From: an uncultured Eubacteriales bacterium
Lineage (GTDB): Bacteria; Bacillota; Clostridia; Saccharofermentanales; Saccharofermentanaceae
Length of the DNA stretch: 36,970 nt
Direction of reading: 5' to 3'
NCBI GenBank assembly: GCA_900317035.1
Contig: ONFC01000006.1
Location: 1-36,970 of the forward strand
This document shows positions 25,044 through 33,335 of this stretch, one piece after another. Under the pieces are notes generated by a model. The model saw nothing but the letters and a program-made list of their open reading frames with translations, did no database searches and had not been told where the DNA came from. The position numbers and the translations under genes were made by a program. Numbering within the stretch: position 1 is the stretch's first letter; every line of letters starts with the position of its first letter.

Positions 25044-26162
25044 TCAGTTATCACGAATGAGTGCACCGCACGCATTCACATAATCACTAAGCAGGAAGTC
25101 CTTCGGGCCCTGAACTGTATTCAGAGAACCAAGGATCTCTACCTGTGTACCTAACTGGCGAGCCAGTTCTTTATCCATCTTCTTGTATCTTGCGCCGGAT
25201 CCGTAAAGGAAGCAGGTGCTGATAGCATCGAGATGATACTTGGAGATCGAGAACTGAGCAGTTCTGGAGATAGCATCTGTAAGGCTCTTGAAGTAAGCCG
25301 ATACAGCACTGTTCAGAGAAGGCTCGTCCTTAACGGTCTCGTGCCATACATCGATGTCGGCAACATCAACTGTGGAGATGCCTTCACCCTTTACAACCTG
25401 CAGACGGCGGGTAAGGATGGAAGACTTGTTTGCGGAGTTGCCCTGAACTTTCTTAACAGTTTCTGCAACCTGACGGACATTGGAGTGACCGAACTGCAGA
25501 CGACGGGTAAGAACCGGGAATCCTTTATCGAGAACAGTGATGTTTGTCGTCTTCGAAGAAAGCTCGATGAGAAGAAGAGTGTTCGAATTGATGTTTGTTG
25601 TTCCGTTGATCGTACCACTCTTAAAGAGCTTTCTGATCGCGTTCGGGTTAACATCGAGAGCAACCGGTACAAGCTGGCTGGTCTTCATCAGCTCACGGAA
25701 GTCATTCGCAACGTCCTTCGGGATCGCTGTAGCACGAACCTTATACTTCTGCTGCTTTGTCTCTTCGTCGAGTACTTTATCATAAATAATGTATTCTACG
25801 ATCATATCGCGATTATTGGTGCCCTGACCTAAGATCTCGTAGCGAACCATATCACGGAGCTGATCGCCTTTAACAGCCGGGAGTTCAAGATCTCTTGTGT
25901 GAAGATAACTACCCTCAACCGTTAAAATTGCACGCTTGTCCTGAATGTTACTCTTAGCAAGCGCATTCTTCAACGCCATTACCACACCAAACTGGTCTGC
26001 GATAACGCCGTCTGCGATGGTGTCGGACTCGAGCGGGATCAGACCGAACTTTTCGACCGATACGACACCGGTCTTACGGTTGTATCCGCCAAGTACCATT
26101 TTCATGTTTGAGCTGGAGACGTCAATAGATATCTCTCTGCTGGTTCCAGTTCCAAAAGCCAT
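25044..26162 (-). CDS. pilM: PilM, actin-like pilus assembly protein
   Basis: A 372-residue cytoplasmic protein of the FtsA/actin fold that binds ATP and the PilN N-terminus, linking the motors to the membrane subcomplex. Seen: an N-terminal phosphate-1-like strand (EISIDVSSSNMKMVLGG), then ILTVEGSYLHTRDLELPA and MVRYEI, both typical of PilM, and later LLIELSSKTTNITVLDKG as the second phosphate loop and a C-terminal FLYGSGARYKKMD adenosine-type motif. AAAGGAG lies upstream of the ATG. Length is close to the usual 350 or so. Confidence 0.93.
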   Translation of the reverse strand: MAFGTGTSREISIDVSSSNMKMVLGGYNRKTGVVSVEKFGLIPLESDTIADGVIADQFGVVMALKNALAKSNIQDKRAILTVEGSYLHTRDLELPAVKGDQLRDMVRYEILGQGTNNRDMIVEYIIYDKVLDEETKQQKYKVRATAIPKDVANDFRELMKTSQLVPVALDVNPNAIRKLFKSGTINGTTNINSNTLLLIELSSKTTNITVLDKGFPVLTRRLQFGHSNVRQVAETVKKVQGNSANKSSILTRRLQVVKGEGISTVDVADIDVWHETVKDEPSLNSAVSAYFKSLTDAISRTAQFSISKYHLDAISTCFLYGSGARYKKMDKELARQLGTQVEILGSLNTVQGPKDFLLSDYVNACGALIRDN

Positions 26163-26186
26163 AAATATTCTCCTTTCGAGTTATCA

Positions 26187-27395
26187 TCACATAATGTTCT
26201 TGGTCATTGTGAGTACCGGCAGACCGCAGGCACCAACGATGATAAGAACTACAAACGCCATGATTACGATCATGATAGGCTCCATAGCTGCTGTCATCTT
26301 AGCAGTAGCTGCATCAGCCTCATCTTCAAAGAAGTCCGCAGCCTTGTCCAGGATGCTGTCCAAAGTACCGGATTCTTCACCGATCGCTGTCATAGCATAA
26401 ATCATAGGAGGGAACTCCTTGATTCCACGAATAGATCTGGAAACGGAAGAACCTTTACGGATCTCGTTTCTGGAATCATAAAGCTGAGTTTCCAGATACT
26501 TGTTTCCAAGAGTGTGACTGGTGATCTCCATAGAATCGAGAACGCTGATACCGCTTCGGAGAAGGGTGGACATTGTTCTTGTAAAACGGGCCGCCGCGGT
26601 AGCTTTCTGAGCCTTGCCGACGATCGGAACACGGAGCTTAAACTTAGCCCAGGCCATAGAACCCTTTTCGGAATGCTTCCAGAGACGGAAAGCAACTATG
26701 ATACCGAGAATAGCACCGATGTAGATATACCAGTAATCGACGATACTGTCGGAGAATGCCATAACGGCTTTCGTAAGTCCCGGAAGGTCACCGCCCAACT
26801 CGTTAAGAGTTACGGCGAATCTCGGAACTACGAGGGTCATCAATCCGACGGTGATACCAAAGGTAACGACCGCGAGGATGATCGGGTAAACAAGAGCAGC
26901 ACCAACTTTGTTTTTCAGTTTCTGCTCTTTCTCAAAGTGGGACGCCAGACGGGCCATAACCTCGTCCAGACGACCGGATTCCTCACCTGCGGAGATCATA
27001 GAGATCATGATCGTCGGCAGAGCTTTGGACTGCTCACGGAAAGCTTCAGACAATGTTTTACCAGCCTGAATGGATTCATAAACAGAACCGATGACCGCTT
27101 TTGCTTTCTTACTTTCCAGCTGCTGATAGAGCATATCCAGAGAACGGATAACTGTGATACCTGCACTCAAAAGAGAAGAAAGCTGACGGGTAATGATCAT
27201 GAGGTCCTTAGTCTTTAACTTCGGACTTCCGACATTCATGTTAAGGATACTGGCGCCAGTGTCTTGCTCAAGTGAAGCAATGAAGCGACCGTCTGCACGT
27301 AGCATCTTTGAAGCATCTGCAAGTGTTGCGGCTTCAATAACGCCTTTGCTGGAGCGACCCGCTGCATCAACTACTTCATATTTGAAATTTGGCAT
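26187..27395 (-). CDS. pilC: PilC/GspF platform protein
   Basis: A 402-residue polytopic inner-membrane platform on which the PilB and PilT motors act. It has two GspF repeats (about 65-190 and 270-392), each with the family pattern (LSSLLSAGITVIRSLD / MSTLLRSGISVLDSME and SAGEESGRLDEVM / AIGEESGTLDSIL). Three membrane segments lie at about 165-190, 220-240 and 372-392. Length is standard. GGAGG is upstream of the ATG. Confidence 0.96.
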   Translation of the reverse strand: MPNFKYEVVDAAGRSSKGVIEAATLADASKMLRADGRFIASLEQDTGASILNMNVGSPKLKTKDLMIITRQLSSLLSAGITVIRSLDMLYQQLESKKAKAVIGSVYESIQAGKTLSEAFREQSKALPTIMISMISAGEESGRLDEVMARLASHFEKEQKLKNKVGAALVYPIILAVVTFGITVGLMTLVVPRFAVTLNELGGDLPGLTKAVMAFSDSIVDYWYIYIGAILGIIVAFRLWKHSEKGSMAWAKFKLRVPIVGKAQKATAAARFTRTMSTLLRSGISVLDSMEITSHTLGNKYLETQLYDSRNEIRKGSSVSRSIRGIKEFPPMIYAMTAIGEESGTLDSILDKAADFFEDEADAATAKMTAAMEPIMIVIMAFVVLIIVGACGLPVLTMTKNIM

Positions 27396-27422
27396 GAAGC
27401 AAACCTCCTTCTTTCTTTATTA

Positions 27423-28544
27423 TCAGTATTCAAGAGAACTAAACAGACCACTTGAAACGGAGTTCGCTGTACCGGCAGCAGCCAGATAACGACGATACTC
27501 GTCAGGATCCTTACAGCGGGCGATCGCTGTTTCACGGGTGATAAGACCTTTCTTCGTGAGCTCTGCGAGATAGTAATCAAGAGAGCACATGCCAAGCTTG
27601 AGGTTGGTAGCGATCGTATTATCGATCTGATAAGTCTTACCTTCACGAATGAGGTTTCTTACAGCGTCATTCGCGATGAGGATCTCAAATGCAGCGACAC
27701 GTCCGGCGCCGTCAGCGCGCGGAAGGAGTGTCTGGGAAATAACAGCTACCAGAACGGTACCAAGCTGAACACGGATCTGATCCTGCTGATGCGGAGGGAA
27801 TACGTCGATAATACGGTTGATCGTGTCTGCAGCACCACTGGTATGCAGTGTGGACATAACAAGGTGACCTGTCTCGGAAGCGGTGATCGCGGTACTGATC
27901 GTATCGAGGTCACGCATCTCACCGACCATGATAACATCCGGGTCTTCACGGAGGGCGGCACGGAGAGCGTTAGCAAACGAAAGGGTATCTTCGTGAACTT
28001 CACGCTGGTTGATCATGGACTCACCGTGACGGTGCAGGTACTCGATAGGCTCTTCCAGAGTCAATACGTGACAGCGGCGGTTCTGGTTGATGTGACCAAC
28101 CATAGCGGCCAGTGTCGTAGATTTACCGGAACCCGTAGGACCGGTAACGAGGATCAATCCACGCGGTTTGAGAGCCAGGTCCTTGAAAAGTTCAGGAAGA
28201 CCAAGACGCTCGCAGGAAGGGATCTCCGTTGTGATTGTACGAGCAGCCAGTGTATAACTTCCGCGCTGCTTGAATACGTTGCAACGGAAACGGCTGTAAT
28301 CCCGAACAACGTAAGAGAAGTCGATCTCACCACGTTCGTTGAGATACTGCTGTCTCGATTTATCCAACATAGATTTACACAGATATTCGGTATCACTCTG
28401 TGTGAGGATGTTGGAATTAAGGGGCATGAGTTCACCGTGTACGCGAATCATCGGCGGGAGACCGACGGTGATGTGCGTATCGGACGCCTGGCGGCGAACA
28501 GCCTCTGTGAGAATGGCATCCATACTTAATGTAAATTCTTCCAC
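27423..28544 (-). CDS. pilT: PilT retraction ATPase
   Basis: Hexameric cytoplasmic motor that depolymerises the pilus. The 373-residue product has Walker A GPTGSGKST (K141), an Asp box with E164-E165, Walker B GEMRD (E209), a His box GHLVMSTLHT, and the PilT-specific AxRNLIRE motif (AVRNLIRE, about 294-301) needed for retraction in characterised homologues. The GTG start at 28544 is chosen because GGAGG lies 7 bases upstream. Its presence implies a retractable pilus, hence possible twitching or DNA uptake. Confidence 0.96.
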   Translation of the reverse strand: MEEFTLSMDAILTEAVRRQASDTHITVGLPPMIRVHGELMPLNSNILTQSDTEYLCKSMLDKSRQQYLNERGEIDFSYVVRDYSRFRCNVFKQRGSYTLAARTITTEIPSCERLGLPELFKDLALKPRGLILVTGPTGSGKSTTLAAMVGHINQNRRCHVLTLEEPIEYLHRHGESMINQREVHEDTLSFANALRAALREDPDVIMVGEMRDLDTISTAITASETGHLVMSTLHTSGAADTINRIIDVFPPHQQDQIRVQLGTVLVAVISQTLLPRADGAGRVAAFEILIANDAVRNLIREGKTYQIDNTIATNLKLGMCSLDYYLAELTKKGLITRETAIARCKDPDEYRRYLAAAGTANSVSSGLFSSLEY

Positions 28545-28556
28545 TTTCTTTCCTCC

Positions 28557-30233
28557 TTAACCGTCAATGGAATATGTTACTTTACTCATCTCCTGCACAG
28601 TAGTGATACCCTCCAAAACTAACTGTGCGGCTGAGTCTGCAAGCATCAATGTACCTTCAGAGACCGCGAGCTGACGCATTTCATCTTCACTTGCGCGGCG
28701 CTCAAGCAGTGCTCTCATGGCCTTTGTCATGATAACGACCTCGTGGATAGCGATACGGCCTTTATAGCCCTTTTCATTACATTCGGAACAACCGACACCG
28801 TGATAGAGTTTCTGTCCCGGCTTCAGCTTGAGAAGTTCGACTTCATCCGGACCCGGTGTATATTCTTCACGGCAGTTGGTGCAGATACGGCGGACGAGAC
28901 GCTGTGCTACTACGCCGATGAGAGCTGTAGAAACCATGAACGGCTCGATACCCATATCGATCAAACGGTTGATAGAAGAAACAGCATCGTTGGTATGGAT
29001 TGTACTGAAAACCAAGTGACCTGTAATAGCAGCTCGCATGGCGATCTCAGCAGTCTCACCGTCACGGATCTCACCGACGAGGATGATATCCGGGTCCTGA
29101 CGGAGGATAGAACGCAGGCCGCTGGCAAATGTCATGCCGGCCTTCGCGTTAACCTGTACCTGATTGAGCCCCGGGATCTGGATTTCTACCGGGTCCTCAA
29201 CGGTAACGATGTTTGTTTCGGGAGTGTTCTTCTCAGAAAGAAGAGTGTAGAGCGTAGTTGTTTTACCGGAACCGGTAGGACCGGAGATAAGACATACGCC
29301 CTGAGGAACTTTGACGATCCTGTCGATCATCTCGTTGTTGTGTTCACTGATACCGAGATACTTACGGTTCAGGTTAGCGTCGTTCTTCGCCAGAATACGG
29401 ATAACGGTTTTCTCACCGTGTACAGTTGGGAGGACAGATACACGCATGTCAACCGGTTTGCCGTTGATAATGGTCTGAACACGACCGTCCTGAGGAATAC
29501 GTTTCTCGGCGATGTTCATGCCGGAAAGAATCTTAATACGTGTGATGATAGCGTCTTTAGCAGCAGCAGGGTTGCTCATGATCTCCTGAAGGACACCATC
29601 GATACGGATACGGACTCGAACACGATCTTCCATCGGTTCGATGTGAATATCGGAAGAGTTGGCACGGATAGCGAACTCAATCATGGAGTTAACGAGCTTA
29701 ACTACCGGTGCATTGTTTACTTCATCGGTGATCTCGTCTCCGAGCTTCTTCATATCCTCGATGTCGAGGTCAGCTGCCAGGTCATCTGCGGCCTGCTTAG
29801 CAACCTCTCTACCGTAATTCATCTTAATCGCGGCGAGGATCTGCTGCTTCGGAGCAAGAAGCGTAACGATGTCGTTTCCTGTACGGAAGCGGAGGTCATC
29901 GGTTACAAGGATATTTAACGGGTCGTAGATAGCAACTACGAGTTTGCCTTCGTCAAAAGCAACCGGGATGATGAGGTTTTCTTCGCAGTACTGCTCGGTA
30001 ACGACCTTTGTCGCTTCCTGATCGATATCTACCTGCTGAAGATCGATAATAGGGAGATCGTACTGACTGGAAATAGCTCGAAGAATATCAAGTTCAGTTA
30101 AAAGTCCTTTTTCTACGATAATTTCACCAAGACGTTTTTTCTTGGTATCAGCACGCTGTGCTTCCAGCGCCTCCTGAAGCTCTGCCTGAGACAGGAATCC
30201 ACTGTCGATAAGAATATCACCTAATCGCTTCAT
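28557..30233 (-). CDS. pilB: PilB extension ATPase
   Basis: Hexameric motor that polymerises pilins. The product is about 558 residues. An N-terminal MshEN/GspE_N domain (about 1-150) begins LGDILIDSGFLS and repeats the pattern at RLGEIIVEKGLL; such domains bind c-di-GMP in some homologues. Then Walker A GPTGSGKTT (K325 counting from the upstream ATG at 30236), Walker B GEIRD (E389), a His box GHLVFSTIHT and four zinc cysteines (C452, C455, C483, C486). ATG 30233 is preferred, 5 bases after GGGAGG; an ATG at 30236 is too close. First gene of the six-gene operon. Confidence 0.96.
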   Translation of the reverse strand: MKRLGDILIDSGFLSQAELQEALEAQRADTKKKRLGEIIVEKGLLTELDILRAISSQYDLPIIDLQQVDIDQEATKVVTEQYCEENLIIPVAFDEGKLVVAIYDPLNILVTDDLRFRTGNDIVTLLAPKQQILAAIKMNYGREVAKQAADDLAADLDIEDMKKLGDEITDEVNNAPVVKLVNSMIEFAIRANSSDIHIEPMEDRVRVRIRIDGVLQEIMSNPAAAKDAIITRIKILSGMNIAEKRIPQDGRVQTIINGKPVDMRVSVLPTVHGEKTVIRILAKNDANLNRKYLGISEHNNEMIDRIVKVPQGVCLISGPTGSGKTTTLYTLLSEKNTPETNIVTVEDPVEIQIPGLNQVQVNAKAGMTFASGLRSILRQDPDIILVGEIRDGETAEIAMRAAITGHLVFSTIHTNDAVSSINRLIDMGIEPFMVSTALIGVVAQRLVRRICTNCREEYTPGPDEVELLKLKPGQKLYHGVGCSECNEKGYKGRIAIHEVVIMTKAMRALLERRASEDEMRQLAVSEGTLMLADSAAQLVLEGITTVQEMSKVTYSIDG

Positions 30234-30236
30234 CAT

Positions 30237-30352
30237 ACCCTCCCAAATTGATGTACGTTAGTTTGTACGGGAAAAGCACCCTCCCGCAGGGTTGTGTCGA
30301 TAATAGTAATTTACACCCAACCGCTATGGGTTGTATAGTCTCTGAGATAAAC
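30237..30352 (-). other. Structured pilB leader
   Basis: Between the leader terminator and pilB, the - strand RNA has two related pieces. One has AACCCATAGCGGTTGGGT. The other has ACCCT/AGGGT, or alternatively CGGGA/TCCCG, pairing around GCGGG. They could fold into competing hairpins near the pilB ribosome site. I see no match to a c-di-GMP riboswitch consensus. Confidence 0.4.
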
Positions 30353-30391
30353 AAAAAATTACAATTTCGCTTGTTCTTCAAGCGAAACTGT
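30353..30391 (-). terminator. Intrinsic terminator inside the pilB leader
   Basis: On the - strand a 13-bp stem (with U-G pairs), core TTTCGCTTG/CAAGCGAAA and loop AAGAA, followed by AA and six T. It lies about 120 bases before pilB and after the best upstream promoter. It therefore either attenuates the operon or ends a short RNA of about 95 bases. Confidence 0.8.
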
Positions 30392-30453
30392 TATCATCTT
30401 GTAACCCTTTCCCATTTCGACCCGGTGCAAAACCATCGTCTTTTTCTCAACTA

Positions 30454-30482
30454 AATATACATGGAAAATGGTGATTTTGCAA
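30454..30482 (-). promoter_or_regulatory. Promoter for the pilB leader transcript
   Basis: On the - strand TTGCAA (30482-30477), 17 bases, TATATT (30459-30454), giving a start near 30447. Confidence 0.55.
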
Positions 30483-30554
30483 CATAAATTGGCTTTTTTA
30501 TCTGAAAATATGCAAAAAAGTTTGACAGAAAACCAATGAAATCGAAACTCGAAA

Positions 30555-30583
30555 TTGCAAAGATTAGGCATTTATATTATTGT
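30555..30583 (+). promoter_or_regulatory. Possible pilD promoter
   Basis: TTGCAA at 30555-30560, 17 bases, TATTGT at 30578-30583, within an AT-rich stretch. Modest match. Confidence 0.4.
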
Positions 30584-30612
30584 TAGGTGGAAAGAAATAG
30601 GAGCGTGTAAGT

Positions 30613-31479
30613 ATGGATGCTGATGTAGTATTAGCTATAATGAACATCGTCCTTGCCGGGATGTTCGGAGCTGTAATAGGCAGTTTTACAAATGTTTGTA
30701 TCTATCGTATTCCGGAGCACCGGACGGTAGTGAAAGGCCATTCGATGTGCATGACCTGCGGTCATGAGCTGGGAGCACTGGATCTGGTGCCGATCTTCAG
30801 CTGGCTGTTCTTAGGAGGCAAGTGCCGGTACTGCAAGACCCCGATCTCCTCGAGATATATCAAGATCGAGAGCCTGACGGCGCTGATGTATATCCTGATG
30901 GCGGCGACGCATCTCTCCATGTTTCTGGATCCGGCGGCTGCCGATCCGATGGAAAACATTTTCCCGTTTATCGAGCTCTGTGCCCTCTTTATCATGATCA
31001 ATATCGTGATCGTGGAGATGATGATCCAGCATGATACCGGATCTTCCATGTACCGTATGGCCCTGGCACTCGGCATCGATTTTGCAGTTCAGCTCGTAGC
31101 CCGTATTCTGGGTGTGGCAACAAATGACACGCTTTCCGGAAAACTCTGCGATAAACTGGCGTCATGGGGTGTGGAGATCCTGGTCGGAGCGATGATCGCC
31201 TTTGCGGCCGTCGCGCTGGCAGTGCTTTTCGCAAATCGGCCGAAGGAACTTAGCAAGTATTTCCATGACAGCAAGTATAGAGCCGTGAGAACATCGGATG
31301 TTTTTGCCATCGTGCTTGGAGCATGCATCGGAATTATTCCGGCGGCAGTCGCAGCGACGGTGTATCTGATCGGAAGGATCCTGATCGGAAACGGTAAGAG
31401 CGTGAAATATCTCGGCATTGTTCTGGCAAGCGGAGCAGCGGTCGGATATTTTGCATATTGTGCATTTCAAGTGATATAA
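30613..31479 (+). CDS. pilD: Type IV prepilin peptidase/methylase with altered protease site
   Basis: A 288-residue polytopic membrane enzyme that cuts prepilin leaders and methylates the new N-terminus. The N-terminal part is fully canonical: GSFTNVCIYRIP, then the C46-x2-C49 and C71-x2-C74 zinc pairs, DLVPIFSWL and GGKCRYC. The A24 protease half is not. Where family members have an Asp followed by xxxxIP, this protein has E135 (VIVEMMIQHD). In place of GxGDVK it has RTSDVF, keeping only D229 and losing both glycines and the Lys. D141 could conceivably replace the first Asp. AGGAG lies 9 bases before the ATG. Divergent from pilB. Confidence 0.88.
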   Translation: MDADVVLAIMNIVLAGMFGAVIGSFTNVCIYRIPEHRTVVKGHSMCMTCGHELGALDLVPIFSWLFLGGKCRYCKTPISSRYIKIESLTALMYILMAATHLSMFLDPAAADPMENIFPFIELCALFIMINIVIVEMMIQHDTGSSMYRMALALGIDFAVQLVARILGVATNDTLSGKLCDKLASWGVEILVGAMIAFAAVALAVLFANRPKELSKYFHDSKYRAVRTSDVFAIVLGACIGIIPAAVAATVYLIGRILIGNGKSVKYLGIVLASGAAVGYFAYCAFQVI

Positions 31480-31480
31480 T
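31451..31480 (+). promoter_or_regulatory. Promoter of the yebC operon
   Basis: TTGCAT at 31451, 18 bases, TATAAT at 31475-31480 with TG one base upstream (TGATATAAT). It overlaps the 3' end of pilD. Confidence 0.7.
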
Positions 31481-31516
31481 ATTCTGTACATTTTTTCTAA
31501 AGGTGGAGGTTTTCCT

Positions 31517-32242
31517 ATGTCCGGACATTCCAAGTGGAATAACATTAAGAGAAAGAAAGAGGCATCCGATGCGGCGAAAGGTGCCGTATTTACAAAGGTT
31601 GCCAAGGAGATCATGGTCGCTGTTAAGGCAGGAGGCCCGGATCCGGATAACAACTCTAAACTCAAAGACGTAATCGCGAAGGCGAAAGCGGCCAATATGC
31701 CGAACGATAACATCAACCGTGCCATCAAGAAAGCGGCCGGTGCCGGTGAAGGCGATGATTATGAAGAAATCGTCTACGAAGGTTACGGTCCGGGCGGAAT
31801 CGCCATCATGGTCAGAACGCTGACGAATAACAGAAACCGCACAGCAGCGGATATCCGCCATATTTTTGATAAGTATGATGGAAACATGGGTGTTTCCGGT
31901 TCTGTTTCCTTTATGTTCCAGGACAAGGGAACGATCATGATCGACTCGGAAGAGTTTGAGGATGAAGAACAGGTCATGATGGATGCGCTCGACTGCGGTG
32001 CAGAGGACTTCAGCGCAGAAGAAGGATATTACGAGATCCTGACCGATCCGGCAGCATACTACGAAGTAAAAGATGCGCTGGAGGCGAAGGGATATACATT
32101 TGTAGACTCTACACTCGGCCCGGTACCGCTCAACTGGTCCAAGGTCGAAGATGAAGAGATCGCAACAAAACTCGAGACGATGCTCGAGAAGTTTGACGAG
32201 AACGACGACGTTCAGGAAGTTTTCAACAACTGGGACAACTAA
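31517..32242 (+). CDS. yebC: YebC/PmpR-family protein
   Basis: A 241-residue cytoplasmic protein of the universal YebC family, described as a transcriptional regulator (PmpR) and more recently as a factor that relieves ribosome stalling. The start MSGHSKWNNIKRKKEASDAA is diagnostic, as are GGPDPDNNSKL, AKAANMPNDNI and YEGYGPGG. Length is standard. GGTGGAGG lies upstream. It heads a run of same-strand genes. Confidence 0.97.
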   Translation: MSGHSKWNNIKRKKEASDAAKGAVFTKVAKEIMVAVKAGGPDPDNNSKLKDVIAKAKAANMPNDNINRAIKKAAGAGEGDDYEEIVYEGYGPGGIAIMVRTLTNNRNRTAADIRHIFDKYDGNMGVSGSVSFMFQDKGTIMIDSEEFEDEEQVMMDALDCGAEDFSAEEGYYEILTDPAAYYEVKDALEAKGYTFVDSTLGPVPLNWSKVEDEEIATKLETMLEKFDENDDVQEVFNNWDN

Positions 32243-32264
32243 TTAGTTAAGAGGTAAAGTAGGA

Positions 32265-33314
32265 ATGGATCTGCCGAAGCAAAAAGGCAAGGAACAGACT
32301 GAACACCCGGAAGAGAGGCAGGGAGCATCCCGCCGGGGAGTGTTTATACCTGAGCTTCGCGCCACCCTGCGCCGCCTTGAAAAGAACGTCGAGACGCGTG
32401 CTACAGCGCGTATCGAGCGCCAGATCGAGATCGCAGCCAACGATGAAAAAGAGATGAGGGAGATCCTCTCTACTATCGCGGTAGTTGCTTTTGTCGGACC
32501 ATCCGGCACCGGAAAGAGTACCCGTGCGATCCGTGTCGCGAAACAGAATAATATCAAGTATATCATCGATGACGGACTTCTGATCAACGGCAGCCGTATC
32601 GTTGCCGGAAACTCCGCGAAGAAGGCAGCGACGAAGCTTGAGTCCGTGCGGCAGGCGCTTTTCGAGGATCCGAGCCGCTCTTCCATCATGCGTAAAGCAC
32701 TGGCAGAGAATCTTCCGTCGACACTCATGATCCTCGGTACTTCCGATGCAATGCTCGAAAAGATCTGTAACAATCTCTGGCTTAATCAGCCGGCGATGCT
32801 GATCCGTATCGAGGATGTCAGTACGGAAGAAGAGATCGCTTCCGCCAAGAATACGCGTCTTCGTGAAGGAATGCATACGATCCCTGTACCGAGTATGGAG
32901 ATCAAGCATGAGTTTTCCGGATACTTTTCCGACCCGCTTAACCGTCTTCGTAGAAGATGGGATAGAGAAAGAGGCCTCCAGCCGGTCGTCCCGGAGACGG
33001 AGAGAACGGTCGTACGTCCGACGTTCTCGAGTTTGGGAAGTTATTCCATCTCGGATGATGCGCTTCTTGACCTGGTAAGGATCATCCTGCGGAAGGTCCC
33101 TGGTGTGCACGATGTTGTCGGTTTTAATTCGGAAAAACGCGTGTATGGTGTCGTTTTAAGTATCGACCTCGAACTTTACTACGGATTTAATGCCCAGGAG
33201 GTGCTGTACAATGCGCAGCAGCGCCTGGGAAGATATATCGAGGAGTATTCCTCGATCAATATGGTCGCGGTAGATGTCCGCGCCAAGCGCCTGATCCACG
33301 AAGATCCGGCCTGA
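32265..33314 (+). CDS. P-loop NTPase fused to an Asp23/Gls24-like domain
   Basis: A 349-residue cytoplasmic protein. After a charged N-terminus and a helix (about 28-60) comes a P-loop NTPase with Walker A GPSGTGKST (78-86), the hydrophobic strand TLMILGTSD and an acidic strand LIRIEDVS. After a linker, residues from about 265 read like Asp23/Gls24: VPGVHDVVGF, GVVLSIDLELYYGFNAQEV, a helix QQRLGRYIEEYS and the closing strand MVAVDVRAKRLI. Asp23 proteins are envelope-stress proteins that localise to the membrane in some Bacillota. I do not know a characterised protein with this fusion. Confidence 0.72.
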   Translation: MDLPKQKGKEQTEHPEERQGASRRGVFIPELRATLRRLEKNVETRATARIERQIEIAANDEKEMREILSTIAVVAFVGPSGTGKSTRAIRVAKQNNIKYIIDDGLLINGSRIVAGNSAKKAATKLESVRQALFEDPSRSSIMRKALAENLPSTLMILGTSDAMLEKICNNLWLNQPAMLIRIEDVSTEEEIASAKNTRLREGMHTIPVPSMEIKHEFSGYFSDPLNRLRRRWDRERGLQPVVPETERTVVRPTFSSLGSYSISDDALLDLVRIILRKVPGVHDVVGFNSEKRVYGVVLSIDLELYYGFNAQEVLYNAQQRLGRYIEEYSSINMVAVDVRAKRLIHEDPA

Positions 33315-33335
33315 TATCCTCGGGAGGTTTTTCTT

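Noticed and set aside
28743..29918. 391-codon open frame on the + strand
   Set aside because: It is fully antisense to pilB, which has all family motifs. There is no ribosome site, and the composition is that of an antisense shadow.
30237..30490. c-di-GMP riboswitch upstream of pilB, common in clostridial T4P loci
   Set aside because: None of the consensus blocks I know for class I or II are present; only generic hairpins and a terminator are seen.
30522..30527. TTGACA as a -35 for pilD
   Set aside because: No -10-like hexamer lies 16-18 bases downstream.
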